Of a DNA stretch of 64,000 bases, positions 27,021-36,803 are shown piece by piece. The position numbers and the translations under genes are program-made. Below the pieces are notes generated by a model, which saw only the letters and a program-made list of their open reading frames with translations, was not told the origin of the DNA and ran no database searches. This stretch comes from Bradyrhizobium roseum (GTDB taxonomy: Bacteria > Pseudomonadota > Alphaproteobacteria > Rhizobiales > Xanthobacteraceae): the NCBI RefSeq assembly GCF_030413175.1, contig NZ_CP129212.1:62001-126000 (forward strand), read 5' to 3'. The first letter of the stretch is position 1. Every line of letters starts with the position of its first letter.

Positions 27021-28537
27021 CCGAACCGGCAAAATTCACCATCGCGCTGGTAAACGAGACCGCCACCGCGAATCTGATGGCCGATCTCGCGCTGCTGGTC
27101 GGCCCGGGTGACGTCATCACGCTGACCGGCGATCTCGGCGCGGGCAAGACCGCGGCCGCCCGCGCCATGATCCGCTACCTCGCCGGCGATCCCGAACTCG
27201 AGGTGCCGAGCCCGACCTTCACGCTGGCGCAGAGCTATGACGTGCCGTTTCCGCTTCTCCACGCCGACCTCTACCGCATCAGCGATTCGAGCGAGTTGGA
27301 GGAAATCGGATTGTCGCCGCTGCCGGAGGGCACGCTGGCGCTGATCGAATGGCCGGAACGCGCCGGCGATATGCTGCCCGAAGACCGCATCGACATCGCC
27401 TTCAGCCATCGCCCGGCGCTCGGGTCCAACGCGCGCGCCGCCGAAATCACCGGCTATGGCAAGGCGGCGGCGCAGGTGACGCGGCTCGAGACGCTGCGGG
27501 ACTTTCTGACCGATGCCGGGATGCTGGATAGCGTACGGGCGCGCATGCCCGGCGACGCCTCGACGCGTTCCTATGCGCGGCTGATCCGCGACGACGGGAC
27601 ATCGATCCTGATGAATTCGCCGCGCCGTCCCGATGGCCCGGCGATCTACGACGGAAAATCCTACAGCGCGGCGGTGCATCTGGCCGAGGACGTCAAGCCG
27701 TTCGTCGCCATCGACAACGGCCTGCGCGCGCACGGCTTTTCGGCCCCCGTCATTCGTCACGCCGACCTGAATTCCGGTTTCCTGATCACCGAGGATTTCG
27801 GCAGCGGCAGCGTCGTCGAAGGCGATCCGCCGCAGCCGATCGTCGAGCGCTATGAGGCGGCGACCGACATGCTGGCGGCACTGCATGGCAAGACCCTGCC
27901 GGAAACCGCGCCGGTGGCGCCGAAGTGCTCCTACCAGATTCCGGTCTACGACATCGACGCATGGCTGGTGGAAATCGGCCTGATGCTGGAATGGTACCTG
28001 CCGGATCGCGGCGCCGAGGTCAGCCCGCAACAGCGCGACGAATTCACCGCGATGTGGCGAAAGCTGCTGGAGAAGCCGGCGGCCGCGCCGCGAACCTGGG
28101 TGATGCGGGATTTTCATTCGCCCAACATCATCTGGCTCGGCGACCGCGAGGGAATCCTGCGCGTCGGCATCATCGACTTCCAGGACGCCGTGCTCGGCCC
28201 GGCCGCCTACGATCTGGTGTCGCTGCTGCAGGACGCCCGGATCGATGTCGCCGAACAGCTCGAACTGGCGCTCTTGACCCGTTACATCAAGGCGCGGCGG
28301 GGGGCCGATCCCGAGTTCAACCCGGCGGGCTTTGCCGAGCTCTACGCCATCATGTCGGCGCAGCGGAATACCCGCCTGCTCGGCACCTTCGCCCGGCTCA
28401 ACCGGCGCGACGGCAAGCCGCAATATCTCCGCCACCAGCCCCGGATCTGGACCTATCTGAGCCGCTCGCTGGCGCACCCGGCGCTGGCGGAATTTCGCGG
28501 CTGGTATGCCGCCAATGTGCCAGCCCCCCTGTCCTGA
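27017..28537 (+). CDS. tsaE: TsaE fused to an AmgK-like sugar kinase
   Basis: A 506-residue two-domain protein. Residues 1 to about 150 are TsaE, the ATPase of the tRNA threonylcarbamoyladenosine (t6A37) complex: GDVITLTGDLGAGKTAAARAMI is the P-loop, and PSPTFTLAQSYD plus HADLYRI are diagnostic. From about 165 on lies an aminoglycoside-phosphotransferase-type kinase, with RDFHSPNIIWL (catalytic Asp, Asn) and GIIDFQDAVLGPAAYDL (metal-binding Asp). This resembles AmgK, the anomeric MurNAc/GlcNAc kinase of wall recycling; the MurU-like enzyme encoded two genes later fits that. The start overlaps the divL stop by four bases. Confidence 0.93.
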   Translation: MTEPAKFTIALVNETATANLMADLALLVGPGDVITLTGDLGAGKTAAARAMIRYLAGDPELEVPSPTFTLAQSYDVPFPLLHADLYRISDSSELEEIGLSPLPEGTLALIEWPERAGDMLPEDRIDIAFSHRPALGSNARAAEITGYGKAAAQVTRLETLRDFLTDAGMLDSVRARMPGDASTRSYARLIRDDGTSILMNSPRRPDGPAIYDGKSYSAAVHLAEDVKPFVAIDNGLRAHGFSAPVIRHADLNSGFLITEDFGSGSVVEGDPPQPIVERYEAATDMLAALHGKTLPETAPVAPKCSYQIPVYDIDAWLVEIGLMLEWYLPDRGAEVSPQQRDEFTAMWRKLLEKPAAAPRTWVMRDFHSPNIIWLGDREGILRVGIIDFQDAVLGPAAYDLVSLLQDARIDVAEQLELALLTRYIKARRGADPEFNPAGFAELYAIMSAQRNTRLLGTFARLNRRDGKPQYLRHQPRIWTYLSRSLAHPALAEFRGWYAANVPAPLS

Positions 28538-28626
28538 TTTACCTCCTGTTAGTCGGCGCCCTCTTACTCTGGAACCCGCCATGCCGAGCCGGCGGGCGCA
28601 GCCAGATTTGAGATGGAAAAACAGCC

Positions 28627-28950
28627 ATGGCGGGGGCGGAACGGCGCCGCGGAGACCGAATCGTGTTCGAGCGCGGCTTTGCCGCGCACATGATGGGAAT
28701 CGACGGCACCTGGCGGCGCGACTGCGTCATGGAAGACGTCTCCGAAACCGGCGCCAAATTGACGGTCGAAGGCTCGGTCGAGGGCCTGCACCTGAAGGAA
28801 TTCTTCCTGCTGCTGTCGTCCACCGGGCTGGCCTACCGGCGCTGCGAACTGGCCTGGGTCAATGGCGACCAGATCGGCGTCAACTTCCTCAAGCAGGGCG
28901 ACAAGAAGAAGAAGGCGGCCAAGCGCGGGGTCGAGGGCGCCGACGCCTGA
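28627..28950 (+). CDS. PilZ domain protein
   Basis: A 107-residue single-domain protein. The c-di-GMP-binding elements of PilZ are visible: the basic ERRRGDRIVFERG near the N-terminus and the DVSETGAKL motif (D/N-x-S-x-x-G). The remainder forms the beta-barrel (AYRRCELAWVNGDQIGVNF). It ends in a Lys-rich tail. It sits between the TsaE-kinase gene and the MurU-like gene, so cyclic-di-GMP might be linked to wall recycling or the cell cycle, but that is inference from position only. Confidence 0.88.
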   Translation: MAGAERRRGDRIVFERGFAAHMMGIDGTWRRDCVMEDVSETGAKLTVEGSVEGLHLKEFFLLLSSTGLAYRRCELAWVNGDQIGVNFLKQGDKKKKAAKRGVEGADA

Positions 28951-29065
28951 TTCGACCCGTCGTATGGCCGTCACATCCGGCCACTAGGCCTCGGGGATCG
29001 CTGCACATGGCGACTCGCCGTGATATGATCGCGGCGCGATTTGGATGGTTCGAGAAATTCCAAAG

Positions 29066-29788
29066 ATGTCCGTAACTCCCAGCAAAGCCATGGTTCTTGC
29101 CGCCGGCCTCGGCTTGCGCATGCGCCCATTGACCGACCACATGCCAAAGCCGCTGGTCCGCGTGGCCGGACAGCCCCTGCTCGATCACGTGCTGGACAAG
29201 CTCGCCGGCGCCGGCGTCAGCGAGGCCGTGGTCAACGTGCACTATCTGCCCGACCAGATCATCCGGCATACCGCCGGCCGCACCCGCCCCCGTATCATCA
29301 TTTCCGACGAACGCGACCAGGTGCTCGGCACCGGCGGCGCCGTCGTGAAAGCGCTGCCGCTGCTGGGCAAGGAGCCGTTCTTCCATCTCAACGCCGACAC
29401 GATGTGGATCGACGGCGTGCGGCCCAACCTGACGCGGCTGGCCGAAACCTTCGATCCCGCGCGGATGGACATCCTGCTGTTGATGGCGCCGACCACCAGC
29501 AGCATCGGCTACACCGGCCGCGGCGACTACACGATGCTGCCCGACGGCGCGCTGCGCAAACGAAAAGAGCATCAGGTGGTGCCGTTCGTCTATGCGGGCG
29601 CGGCGATCATGTCGCCCGCGCTGTTTGCTGACGCGCCCGCCGGCGAGTTCTCGCTGACGAAAATGTTCGACCGCGCCAACGAGCAGGAACGGCTGTTCGG
29701 GCTGCGGCTCGACGGCGTCTGGATGCATGTCGGCACGCCGGACGCGGTGCAGGCCGCGGACGAGGCGTTTCTGGAAAGCGTGGCGTAG
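29066..29788 (+). CDS. murU: MurU-like nucleotidyltransferase
   Basis: A 240-residue sugar-phosphate nucleotidyltransferase. The signature AMVLAAGLGLRMRPLTDHMPKPLV holds the nucleotide-binding G-x-G-x-R and Lys; FFHLNADTMW includes the metal-binding Asp region; LFGLRLDGVWMHVGTPDAVQ ends the domain. In the MurU pathway it would convert MurNAc-1-phosphate to UDP-MurNAc, bypassing de novo synthesis and fosfomycin action (family knowledge). The kinase that would feed it is the C-terminal domain encoded at 27017-28537. ATG at 29066 is chosen over an upstream codon because the conserved domain begins there. Confidence 0.88.
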   Translation: MSVTPSKAMVLAAGLGLRMRPLTDHMPKPLVRVAGQPLLDHVLDKLAGAGVSEAVVNVHYLPDQIIRHTAGRTRPRIIISDERDQVLGTGGAVVKALPLLGKEPFFHLNADTMWIDGVRPNLTRLAETFDPARMDILLLMAPTTSSIGYTGRGDYTMLPDGALRKRKEHQVVPFVYAGAAIMSPALFADAPAGEFSLTKMFDRANEQERLFGLRLDGVWMHVGTPDAVQAADEAFLESVA

Positions 29789-29865
29789 CTGCACGCCGTA
29801 GCCCGGCCGGGTCCCATGGTCACCGAGGTCGATCGTGGCAAATAGACGGAGCGACGACCCTCCGT

Positions 29866-29969
29866 CGTCATTCCGGGGCGCGCGGAAGCGCGAACCCGGA
29901 ATCCATCGTGCCGCAGCGCAAGTCGATCGTTGGATTCCGCGTTCGTGCTGCGCACGCCCGAGAATGACG
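29866..29969. repeat. dispersed palindromic repeat, copy 2
   Basis: A unit of about 104 bases, the reverse-complement relative of copy 1 at 9058-9160. Left arm CGTCATTCCGGGGCGCGCGG, inner arms CGAACCCGGAATCCA and TGGATTCCGCGTTCG, right end GAATGACG. The spacer CCATCGTGCCGCAGCGCAAG followed by TCGATCGTTGG matches the complement of copy 1 with about two differences. It lies between the murU-like gene and addB. Confidence 0.85.
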
Positions 29970-30059
29970 GGGAGAGAGAGCGGTGGGCATCCCCGCCGCC
30001 ACCCCTGACCTTCCCTGATTACCGCCCTATATTGCGCCTGATCTCGAATCAGGGCCCCC

Positions 30060-33000
30060 ATGCGCGTCTTCAGCGTTCCCGTCTCCGTGCCGCTCCTGCG
30101 CACCGTCATCGCGGCGCTGGTCGACGGCCGGCTGGTCGAGGGATTCGAGGCGCGCAACAATCCGCTCAACCTCGCGACCGCGACGCTCTATCTGCCGACC
30201 CGCCGCGCGGGACGGCTGGCGCGTGAAATCTTTCTCGATGAGCTCAAGACGGATGCCGCCATCCTGCCGCGCATCGTGGCGCTCGGCGACATCGACGAGG
30301 ACGAGCTGGCGTTTGCGGAAGGAACCGAACAGTTCAGCGGCGTGGCGCCGCTCGACGTTCCGCCGCGGCTCGGCGAACTCGAGCGCCGCCTGACGCTGGC
30401 GCATCTGGTTGCGGCATGGGCGAAGAGTCCGGTGTCGGCGCCGCTGGTGGTCGGCGGCCCGGCTTCGACGCTGGCGCTGGCCGGCGATCTGGCACGGCTG
30501 ATGGACGACATGGTGACGCGCGGAGTCGCCTGGGAAGCGCTCGACCGGCTGGTGCCCGACCAGTTCGACAAATACTGGCAGCACTCGTTGGAATTCCTGC
30601 GCATCGCGCGCAAGGCGTGGCCGGAGCATTTGAAAGAGATCGGCCGGATCGAGCCCGCCGAGCGGCGCGACCGCCTGATCGAGGCGGAGGCCGCACGTCT
30701 GACCGCGCATCATGCGGGACCGGTCGTTGCAGCCGGATCGACCGGTTCGATGCCGGCGACCGCGAAATTCCTCGCTGCCGTCGCCGGCCTCAAGCTCGGC
30801 GCCGTGGTGCTGCCGGGGCTCGATATCGATCTCGACGAGGACGCCTGGCAGATCATCGGCGGCGTCAGGGACGCGCAGGGCAAGTTCACCACGCAGCCTT
30901 CTTCCAACCACCCGCAATACGCGATGCATGGTCTGTTGGATCGGTTCGGCATCGAGCGCAGCGATGTCGAAATCCTCGCCGCGCCAAAGCCGCATGGACG
31001 CGAGGTGCTGGTGTCCGAGACGATGCGGCCGTCGAGCGCGACCGAGCAATGGCACGACCGTCTGGCCCAGCCGGATGTGTCGCAGAGGATCGCGAACGGC
31101 ATGGCAAAACTTGCCGTCGTCGAGGCGCCGAATTCCGAGATGGAGGCGCTGGCGATTGCGGTGGCGATGCGGGAGGCGCGGCACCTGGACAAATCGGCGG
31201 CGCTGGTGACGCCGGATCGCGCGCTGGCGCGGCGGGTGATGGCGGCGTTGCGGCGCTGGAATCTCGACTTCAACGATTCCGGCGGCGACGCGCTGATGGA
31301 CACGCCCGCCGGCATCTTTGCGCGCCTGGCCGCGGAAGCCGCTGGCAGGGGGCTGGAGCCGCCGACGCTGCTCGCGCTGCTGAAGCATCCGCTGTTTCGC
31401 CTCGGCGGTGCTGCCGGCGCGCACAAGCACGCCATCCAGACCCTTGAACTGGCGCTGCTGCGCGGCACCCGGCCGCAGCCGGGCACGGCCGGCCTCGTGC
31501 GCGACTTCGATCGATTCCGGACTGAGCTGAAAAAGCTCCGCAGCCATGAGACGTCCTCGCTGCACGCTTCCGAGCCGCGCGCGAAACTGCGGGATGACGA
31601 ACTCGACGCGGCGCAGGGGCTGATCGCAGCGCTGCTGAAGGCAATGTCGCCGCTGGAAGTGATGGGCGCGTCAAAGCCCTATGACTTTGCCGAGCTGGCG
31701 TTGCGCCACCGCGAAGTGCTGATCGCGTTGTCGTCCGACCAGAACGGCATTGCCGTCGCCTTCGAGGAAACGCAGGGCGCGGCGTTATCTGCCGCGTTCG
31801 ACGATCTGCTGGCCGAGCAGAAGCCGAGCGGACTGATGGTACAACTCGGCGACTACCCCGAACTGTTCCAGACCGCCTATGCCGACCGGATGGCGCGGCG
31901 ACCGGAATCGGCGACCGCGCAGTTGCACATCTACGGCCAGCTCGAAGCGCGGTTGACCGAATCCGACCGCGTCATCCTCGGCGGACTGGTCGAGGGCGTC
32001 TGGCCGCCGGCGCCGCGGGTCGACCCCTGGCTGAGCCGGCCGATGCGCCATGAACTCGGCCTCGACCTGCCGGAGCGGCGCATCGGTCTCTCCGCGCACG
32101 ATTTTGCGCAACTCCTGGGAACGGAAGATGTGATCCTGACCCATGCGGCCAAGGTCGGCGGCGCGCCCGCCGTCGCCTCGCGCTTTCTGCACCGGCTGGA
32201 AGCCGTCGCCGGCGAGGAACGCTGGGACGCGGCCAAGCGTGCCGGTGAGAATTACGTCCGCTACGCCGCCGAACTCGACCAACCCGATAAAGTCGAGCCG
32301 ATCGAACAGCCCGCGCCAAAACCGCCGGTCGCGACGCGGCCGACAAAATTGTCGGTGACGGCGATCGAGGACTGGTTGCGCGATCCCTATACGATCTACG
32401 CAAGATATATTCTGCGGCTCGATCCGCTCGATCCCGTCGACATGCCGCTGTCCGCAGCCGACCGTGGTTCGGCGATCCATGGCGCGCTCGGCGAGTTCAC
32501 GCAACAATTCGCCGACGCGCTGCCGCCGCAGCCTGCATTGGTGCTGCGCAGCATCGGCGAAAAATTCTTCGCGCCGCTGATGGAGCGTCCCGAGGCGCGG
32601 GCGCTGTGGTGGCCGCGCTTCCGGCGCATCGCCGACTGGTTTGCCGATTGGGAAACGGCGCGGCGCGACTCCATCGAAAAAATTGACGCCGAGATCCGCG
32701 GCGAGATCAAGATCCCGCTCGACAACGATCGCATCTTCACGCTGTCGGCGCGCGCCGACCGCATCGAGCAGCGCCATGACGGCAGCTTTGCGATCCTCGA
32801 CTACAAGACCGGCCAGCCGCCGACGGGCAAGCAAGTGCGCATGGGCCTGTCGCCGCAACTGACGCTGGAGGCCGCGATCCTGCGCGAAGGCGGATTCGAA
32901 AACATCCACGCCGGCTCGTCCGTCGGACAGCTCGTCTATGTCAGGCTCAGCGGCAACAATCCGCCCGGCGAGCAGCGCACACTGGAGCTCAAGATCCGGA

Positions 33001-33206
33001 GCAATGACACGCCGCAGCGGCCCGACGAAGCGGCCGACTATGCGCTTGAACAGCTCGAGGCGCTGATCCGAAAGTTCGAGAACGAGGAGACAGCCTACAC
33101 GTCGCTGAACCTGTCAATGTGGTCGAACCGCTACGGCGCCTATGACGATCTCGCGCGCATCAAGGAATGGTCGGCGGCCGGCGGACTGGGGATCGAGGAA
33201 TGGTGA
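30060..33206 (+). CDS. addB: double-strand break repair protein AddB
   Basis: Subunit of the AddAB helicase-nuclease that resects DNA ends for recombination. It has 1048 residues, the alphaproteobacterial AddB size, with LPTRRAGRLAREIF near the N-terminus (inactive helicase-like fold) and a RecB-type nuclease domain at the C-terminus: GSAIHGALGEF, then RADRIEQRHDGSFAILDYKTGQPP containing the D-x-K catalytic core. The stop overlaps the addA start by seven bases. Confidence 0.96.
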   Translation: MRVFSVPVSVPLLRTVIAALVDGRLVEGFEARNNPLNLATATLYLPTRRAGRLAREIFLDELKTDAAILPRIVALGDIDEDELAFAEGTEQFSGVAPLDVPPRLGELERRLTLAHLVAAWAKSPVSAPLVVGGPASTLALAGDLARLMDDMVTRGVAWEALDRLVPDQFDKYWQHSLEFLRIARKAWPEHLKEIGRIEPAERRDRLIEAEAARLTAHHAGPVVAAGSTGSMPATAKFLAAVAGLKLGAVVLPGLDIDLDEDAWQIIGGVRDAQGKFTTQPSSNHPQYAMHGLLDRFGIERSDVEILAAPKPHGREVLVSETMRPSSATEQWHDRLAQPDVSQRIANGMAKLAVVEAPNSEMEALAIAVAMREARHLDKSAALVTPDRALARRVMAALRRWNLDFNDSGGDALMDTPAGIFARLAAEAAGRGLEPPTLLALLKHPLFRLGGAAGAHKHAIQTLELALLRGTRPQPGTAGLVRDFDRFRTELKKLRSHETSSLHASEPRAKLRDDELDAAQGLIAALLKAMSPLEVMGASKPYDFAELALRHREVLIALSSDQNGIAVAFEETQGAALSAAFDDLLAEQKPSGLMVQLGDYPELFQTAYADRMARRPESATAQLHIYGQLEARLTESDRVILGGLVEGVWPPAPRVDPWLSRPMRHELGLDLPERRIGLSAHDFAQLLGTEDVILTHAAKVGGAPAVASRFLHRLEAVAGEERWDAAKRAGENYVRYAAELDQPDKVEPIEQPAPKPPVATRPTKLSVTAIEDWLRDPYTIYARYILRLDPLDPVDMPLSAADRGSAIHGALGEFTQQFADALPPQPALVLRSIGEKFFAPLMERPEARALWWPRFRRIADWFADWETARRDSIEKIDAEIRGEIKIPLDNDRIFTLSARADRIEQRHDGSFAILDYKTGQPPTGKQVRMGLSPQLTLEAAILREGGFENIHAGSSVGQLVYVRLSGNNPPGEQRTLELKIRSNDTPQRPDEAADYALEQLEALIRKFENEETAYTSLNLSMWSNRYGAYDDLARIKEWSAAGGLGIEEW

Positions 33207-36200
33207 AGGCCGCCCGCATCATCCCGCCCAATGTGCGCGACACGCAGGCGCGCGCGTCCGATCCCGCGGCGTCCTCGTTCGTGTCGGCGAACGCCGGCTC
33301 GGGCAAGACGCATGTTCTTGTGCAGCGGGTGATCCGGCTGCTGCTGTCAGGCGTGCCGCCGGAAAAAATCCTCTGCATCACCTTCACCAAAGCTGCCGCC
33401 GCCAACATGGCGGAACGGGTGTTCACCACGCTGGGCCACTGGGTGACGCTCGACGACGACGCGCTGGACGCAGCCATCGAGGATGCCGGCATTGCGAATC
33501 CCTCCGCAAAGCTGCGCAAGGCGGCGCGAAAACTGTTCGCCTGCGCGCTGGAGACGCCGGGCGGGCTGAAGGTGCAGACCATCCACGCGCTGTGCACCCG
33601 GCTGCTGCAGCAGTTCCCGTTCGAGGCCAACGTGCCGGCGCGGTTTGCCGTGCTCGACGACCGCGACCAGAACGAGATGATGGAGCGCGCCAATCTCGGC
33701 GTCTTCCTCGAGGCCTCGCGCAACCCTGAAAGCGCCACCGGCCGCGCGCTGATGACGGCGATGGCGAGCGCGGCCGATGTGACCTTCAAGGACGTGGTGC
33801 GCGAAGCCTGCCTCAGCCGCGATCATTTCATGGCGTGGACGGATGCCGCCGGCAGCGCGCAAGTCGCGGCAGCCCAGATTTCGGCGGCGCTCGGCGTCGA
33901 TCCCAACGATCGCATCGAGGCCGTCGAGCGCGACATCCTCGACGGTCCCCACCTGCCGCGCGCCGAATGGGAGGCGATCGCCCAGGTTCTGCAGACCGGC
34001 AGCAAGACCGATCAGGACCAGGCGGCACGGCTGCGCGGCGCGCTAATATTTTCAGGCGCGGCGCAGGTTGACGAATATCTCAGCGTATTCCTGACGGAAG
34101 CCGACCGCACGCCGCGCAAAACGGTGCTGACGAAGAAATTCTGCGACAACAATCCGGCCGTCGGCCGCCTGATCGAAGCGGAAGCCCGGCGTATCCTCCC
34201 CCTGATCGCGCGCCGCCGCGCTTTGGTCGCGCGCGACCGCACCGAGGCGCTGCTTTATATCGCGACGGCGGCGGCGGCGAACTATCGCCGCGAAAAGCAG
34301 GAGCGCGGGCTGCTCGACTATGACGACCTGATCGACAAGACGCTGGCCATGCTCGACCGCGTCTCCTCGGGCTGGGTACATTACAAGCTCGACCGCGGCG
34401 TCGACCACGTGCTGATCGACGAGGCGCAGGATACCAGCCCGCGGCAATGGGACATCGTTGCGCACATCATCTCCGAATTCACGACCGGCGCGGGCGCGCG
34501 CGACGGCGTGGTGCGAACGGTATTCGCGGTCGGCGACGAGAAGCAGTCGATCTTTTCGTTCCAGGGCGCAGCTCCCCGCGAGTTCGACCTGCGCCGGCGC
34601 GAATTGCAGCGCAAGTTCGAGGGCGCGGGGCTGAAGTTCGATCCGGTGTCGTTCACCTATTCGTTCCGCTCGGGACCGGCGATCCTGCATGCGGTCGACC
34701 AGGTGTTTCGCGAGCAGGATATTTTTCGCAGCATTCATGCGGTCGACATCGGCAATCCGATCCATCACGCACTGGCCGACGCCGGGCCGAGCCAGATCGA
34801 TCTATGGGAACTGGCCGAGACCGATGACCGGCAGGACATCGAAGGCTGGCGCGCGCCGTTCGACGGCGTCGCCGCGACCAGCCCGGAAGTGAAGCTTGCC
34901 CGGCGCATCCAGGGCGAGATCAAGACGCTGGTCGGCAGCGGCGCGATGACCGGGAGCGCGAACAGCCGCCGGCCGCTGCGCTATGGCGACATGCTGGTGC
35001 TGGTGCGGCGGCGCGGCAACGCGTTCGACGCCGTGATCCAGGCGCTGAAGCATGCCGGCATTCCGGTGGCCGGCGCCGATCGCCTCAAGCTGACCGAGCA
35101 TATCGCCATCATCGACCTGATGAACCTCGCCGACGCGCTGCTGCTGCCGCAGGACGACCTCGCGCTGGCGACGGCGCTGAAGAGCCCGCTGTTCGGCCTC
35201 AGCGACGACGACCTGTTCAAGATCGCCTGGCAGCGCAAGGGATCGCTGCGGACGGCGTTGTCCGAGCGCGCCGCGATCGACGGCCGGCTGCGCGATGCAC
35301 TGTGGCGGCTCGAACAATGCGAGCGGCGCTTTGCGCACGAGACGCCGTTCGCGTTCTATGCCTGGCTGCTCGGCGGCAACGGTGGCCGCGCGCGCATCCT
35401 GCACCGGCTCGGTCACGAGGCTAACGACGCGCTGGATGAGTTTTTGGAGCTGGCGCTGAACTACGAACGCAAGGCGCCGGCCTCATTGCAAGGGTTCATG
35501 GCATGGCTGCGTACCGCCGACCTCGAAGTGAAGCGCGACATGGAAATCACGCGCGACGAGGTTCGCGTCATGACGGTGCATGGGGCCAAGGGGCTGGAGG
35601 CGTCCGTCGTGTTTCTGGTGGACACCACCACCTCGCCGTCGGACACGCAGCGGCTCAAGCTGATCAACCTGTCGCAGGGCAATGCCGATCCGCATGCGCC
35701 CGGCGTGGTGGTATGGGCCGGCCGCAAGGCCGAGGATCCGCCGGCCGTCGTCGCGGCGCGCGCGGCGATGATCGGCGATACCGAGGATGAATACCGCCGC
35801 CTGCTCTATGTCGCGATGACGCGCGCCGCCGACCGGCTGATCGTCGGCGGCTGCCTGCCCGGCAACATGCGAAGCGTCCGGCCGCTGTCCTGGTACGATC
35901 TGATCACCAGGGGACTCGAGGGTTCCACCCTGCAGCTTCAGGAGATCGAGACCGCCAGCGGACCGGTGAAGCGCTACACGCGCCCCGAGGAAAGCGCGCC
36001 GCCGGCCGCGCCCGCGGCAGCACCGACCCCGCCGGCCCCGCTGGTGCTGCCCAACTGGCTGCTGACCCCCGCGCAGCCGGAAATCTCCGCGGAAAGTTTT
36101 GTACGGCCATCCGATCCGGCGGAGGACGACAGCCGCAAGGTGCGCGCCGCCGAATCACTCGAACAGCGCGCCCGCGCGCTGCAGCACGGCACGCTGGTGC

Positions 36201-36697
36201 ACCGGCTGCTGCAGTCGCTGCCGGATATGGCCGTGGAGCGCCGCCGCGAGGCCGCGCGGGCCTATCTGGCCCGCAATGCCGATGGCTGGAGCGAAGTAGA
36301 ACGGCAGGCGCTCGCCGAGAGCACGCTGGCCCTGATCGCCGATTCGCGTTTCGCGGCGGTATTCGCTACCGGCAGCCGGGCCGAGGTCCCGATCGTCGGC
36401 CGGCTGGAGCGGCGGAGCGGCCGCCCTGCGCTGGTATCCGGGCAGATCGACCGCCTCGCGGTCACGGAAAGCGAGGTCCTGATCGTCGATTTCAAGACCA
36501 ACCATGCCCCACCGAGTGACACCGCCGAGGCGCCCAAGGGCTATGTCCGCCAGCTTGCGCTGTACCGGGCGGTGCTGGGCGGGCTTTATCCCCAGCTCCC
36601 GGTCCGCGCCGCGCTGCTTTGGACAGAAACCGCTGAATTAATGGAGATTTCGGCCCCCGCGCTGGAGGCCGAACTGGCATCCATCATCTCGGCGTGA
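33200..36697 (+). CDS. addA: double-strand break repair helicase-nuclease AddA
   Basis: UvrD-type helicase with a C-terminal nuclease, partner of AddB. The 1165-residue protein has Walker A in SFVSANAGSGKTHVLVQRV, motif Ia CITFTKAAAANMAERV, Walker B DHVLIDEAQDTSPRQW, motif III GDEKQSIFSFQGA, and motifs V/VI (MTVHGAKGLEASVVF, RRLLYVAMTRAADRL). The nuclease core is near the end (VLIVDFKTNHAPP). The ATG at 33200 overlaps the end of addB; an upstream codon at 33167 is in frame but would overlap further. Confidence 0.97.
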   Translation: MVKAARIIPPNVRDTQARASDPAASSFVSANAGSGKTHVLVQRVIRLLLSGVPPEKILCITFTKAAAANMAERVFTTLGHWVTLDDDALDAAIEDAGIANPSAKLRKAARKLFACALETPGGLKVQTIHALCTRLLQQFPFEANVPARFAVLDDRDQNEMMERANLGVFLEASRNPESATGRALMTAMASAADVTFKDVVREACLSRDHFMAWTDAAGSAQVAAAQISAALGVDPNDRIEAVERDILDGPHLPRAEWEAIAQVLQTGSKTDQDQAARLRGALIFSGAAQVDEYLSVFLTEADRTPRKTVLTKKFCDNNPAVGRLIEAEARRILPLIARRRALVARDRTEALLYIATAAAANYRREKQERGLLDYDDLIDKTLAMLDRVSSGWVHYKLDRGVDHVLIDEAQDTSPRQWDIVAHIISEFTTGAGARDGVVRTVFAVGDEKQSIFSFQGAAPREFDLRRRELQRKFEGAGLKFDPVSFTYSFRSGPAILHAVDQVFREQDIFRSIHAVDIGNPIHHALADAGPSQIDLWELAETDDRQDIEGWRAPFDGVAATSPEVKLARRIQGEIKTLVGSGAMTGSANSRRPLRYGDMLVLVRRRGNAFDAVIQALKHAGIPVAGADRLKLTEHIAIIDLMNLADALLLPQDDLALATALKSPLFGLSDDDLFKIAWQRKGSLRTALSERAAIDGRLRDALWRLEQCERRFAHETPFAFYAWLLGGNGGRARILHRLGHEANDALDEFLELALNYERKAPASLQGFMAWLRTADLEVKRDMEITRDEVRVMTVHGAKGLEASVVFLVDTTTSPSDTQRLKLINLSQGNADPHAPGVVVWAGRKAEDPPAVVAARAAMIGDTEDEYRRLLYVAMTRAADRLIVGGCLPGNMRSVRPLSWYDLITRGLEGSTLQLQEIETASGPVKRYTRPEESAPPAAPAAAPTPPAPLVLPNWLLTPAQPEISAESFVRPSDPAEDDSRKVRAAESLEQRARALQHGTLVHRLLQSLPDMAVERRREAARAYLARNADGWSEVERQALAESTLALIADSRFAAVFATGSRAEVPIVGRLERRSGRPALVSGQIDRLAVTESEVLIVDFKTNHAPPSDTAEAPKGYVRQLALYRAVLGGLYPQLPVRAALLWTETAELMEISAPALEAELASIISA

Positions 36698-36750
36698 GCC
36701 GCGCTTGACCGGGCAGGATCGCGTTCATAGGTTTGCCCCTATCATCCCGA

Positions 36751-36780
36751 GGGCGCGATTCTCATCCGCGCCCTTTTATT
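36751..36780 (+). terminator. terminator hairpin after addA
   Basis: GGGCGCG (36751-36757), nine-base loop, CGCGCCC (36767-36773), then TTTTATT. This fits an intrinsic terminator for addBA. A plausible promoter (TTGACC at 36705 with TAGGTT 17 bases on) lies before it, so it could also be a leader hairpin for trxA. Confidence 0.7.
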
Positions 36781-36803
36781 CCTAACCGAACGAGGTATTT
36801 CCC

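Noticed and set aside
24510..27032. 840-codon open frame antisense to divL
   Set aside because: It mirrors the divL gene in the complementary frame, has Arg/His/Gly/Ala-rich composition without any domain, and the plus-strand DivL motifs are unmistakable. Long antisense frames are common in GC-rich genomes.
26849..28582. 577-codon open frame antisense to the TsaE-kinase gene
   Set aside because: Same reason: no motif, composition typical of an antisense shadow, and it spans the divL-tsaE junction.
30027..31565. 512-codon open frame antisense to addB
   Set aside because: No start signal or domain; addB is certain.
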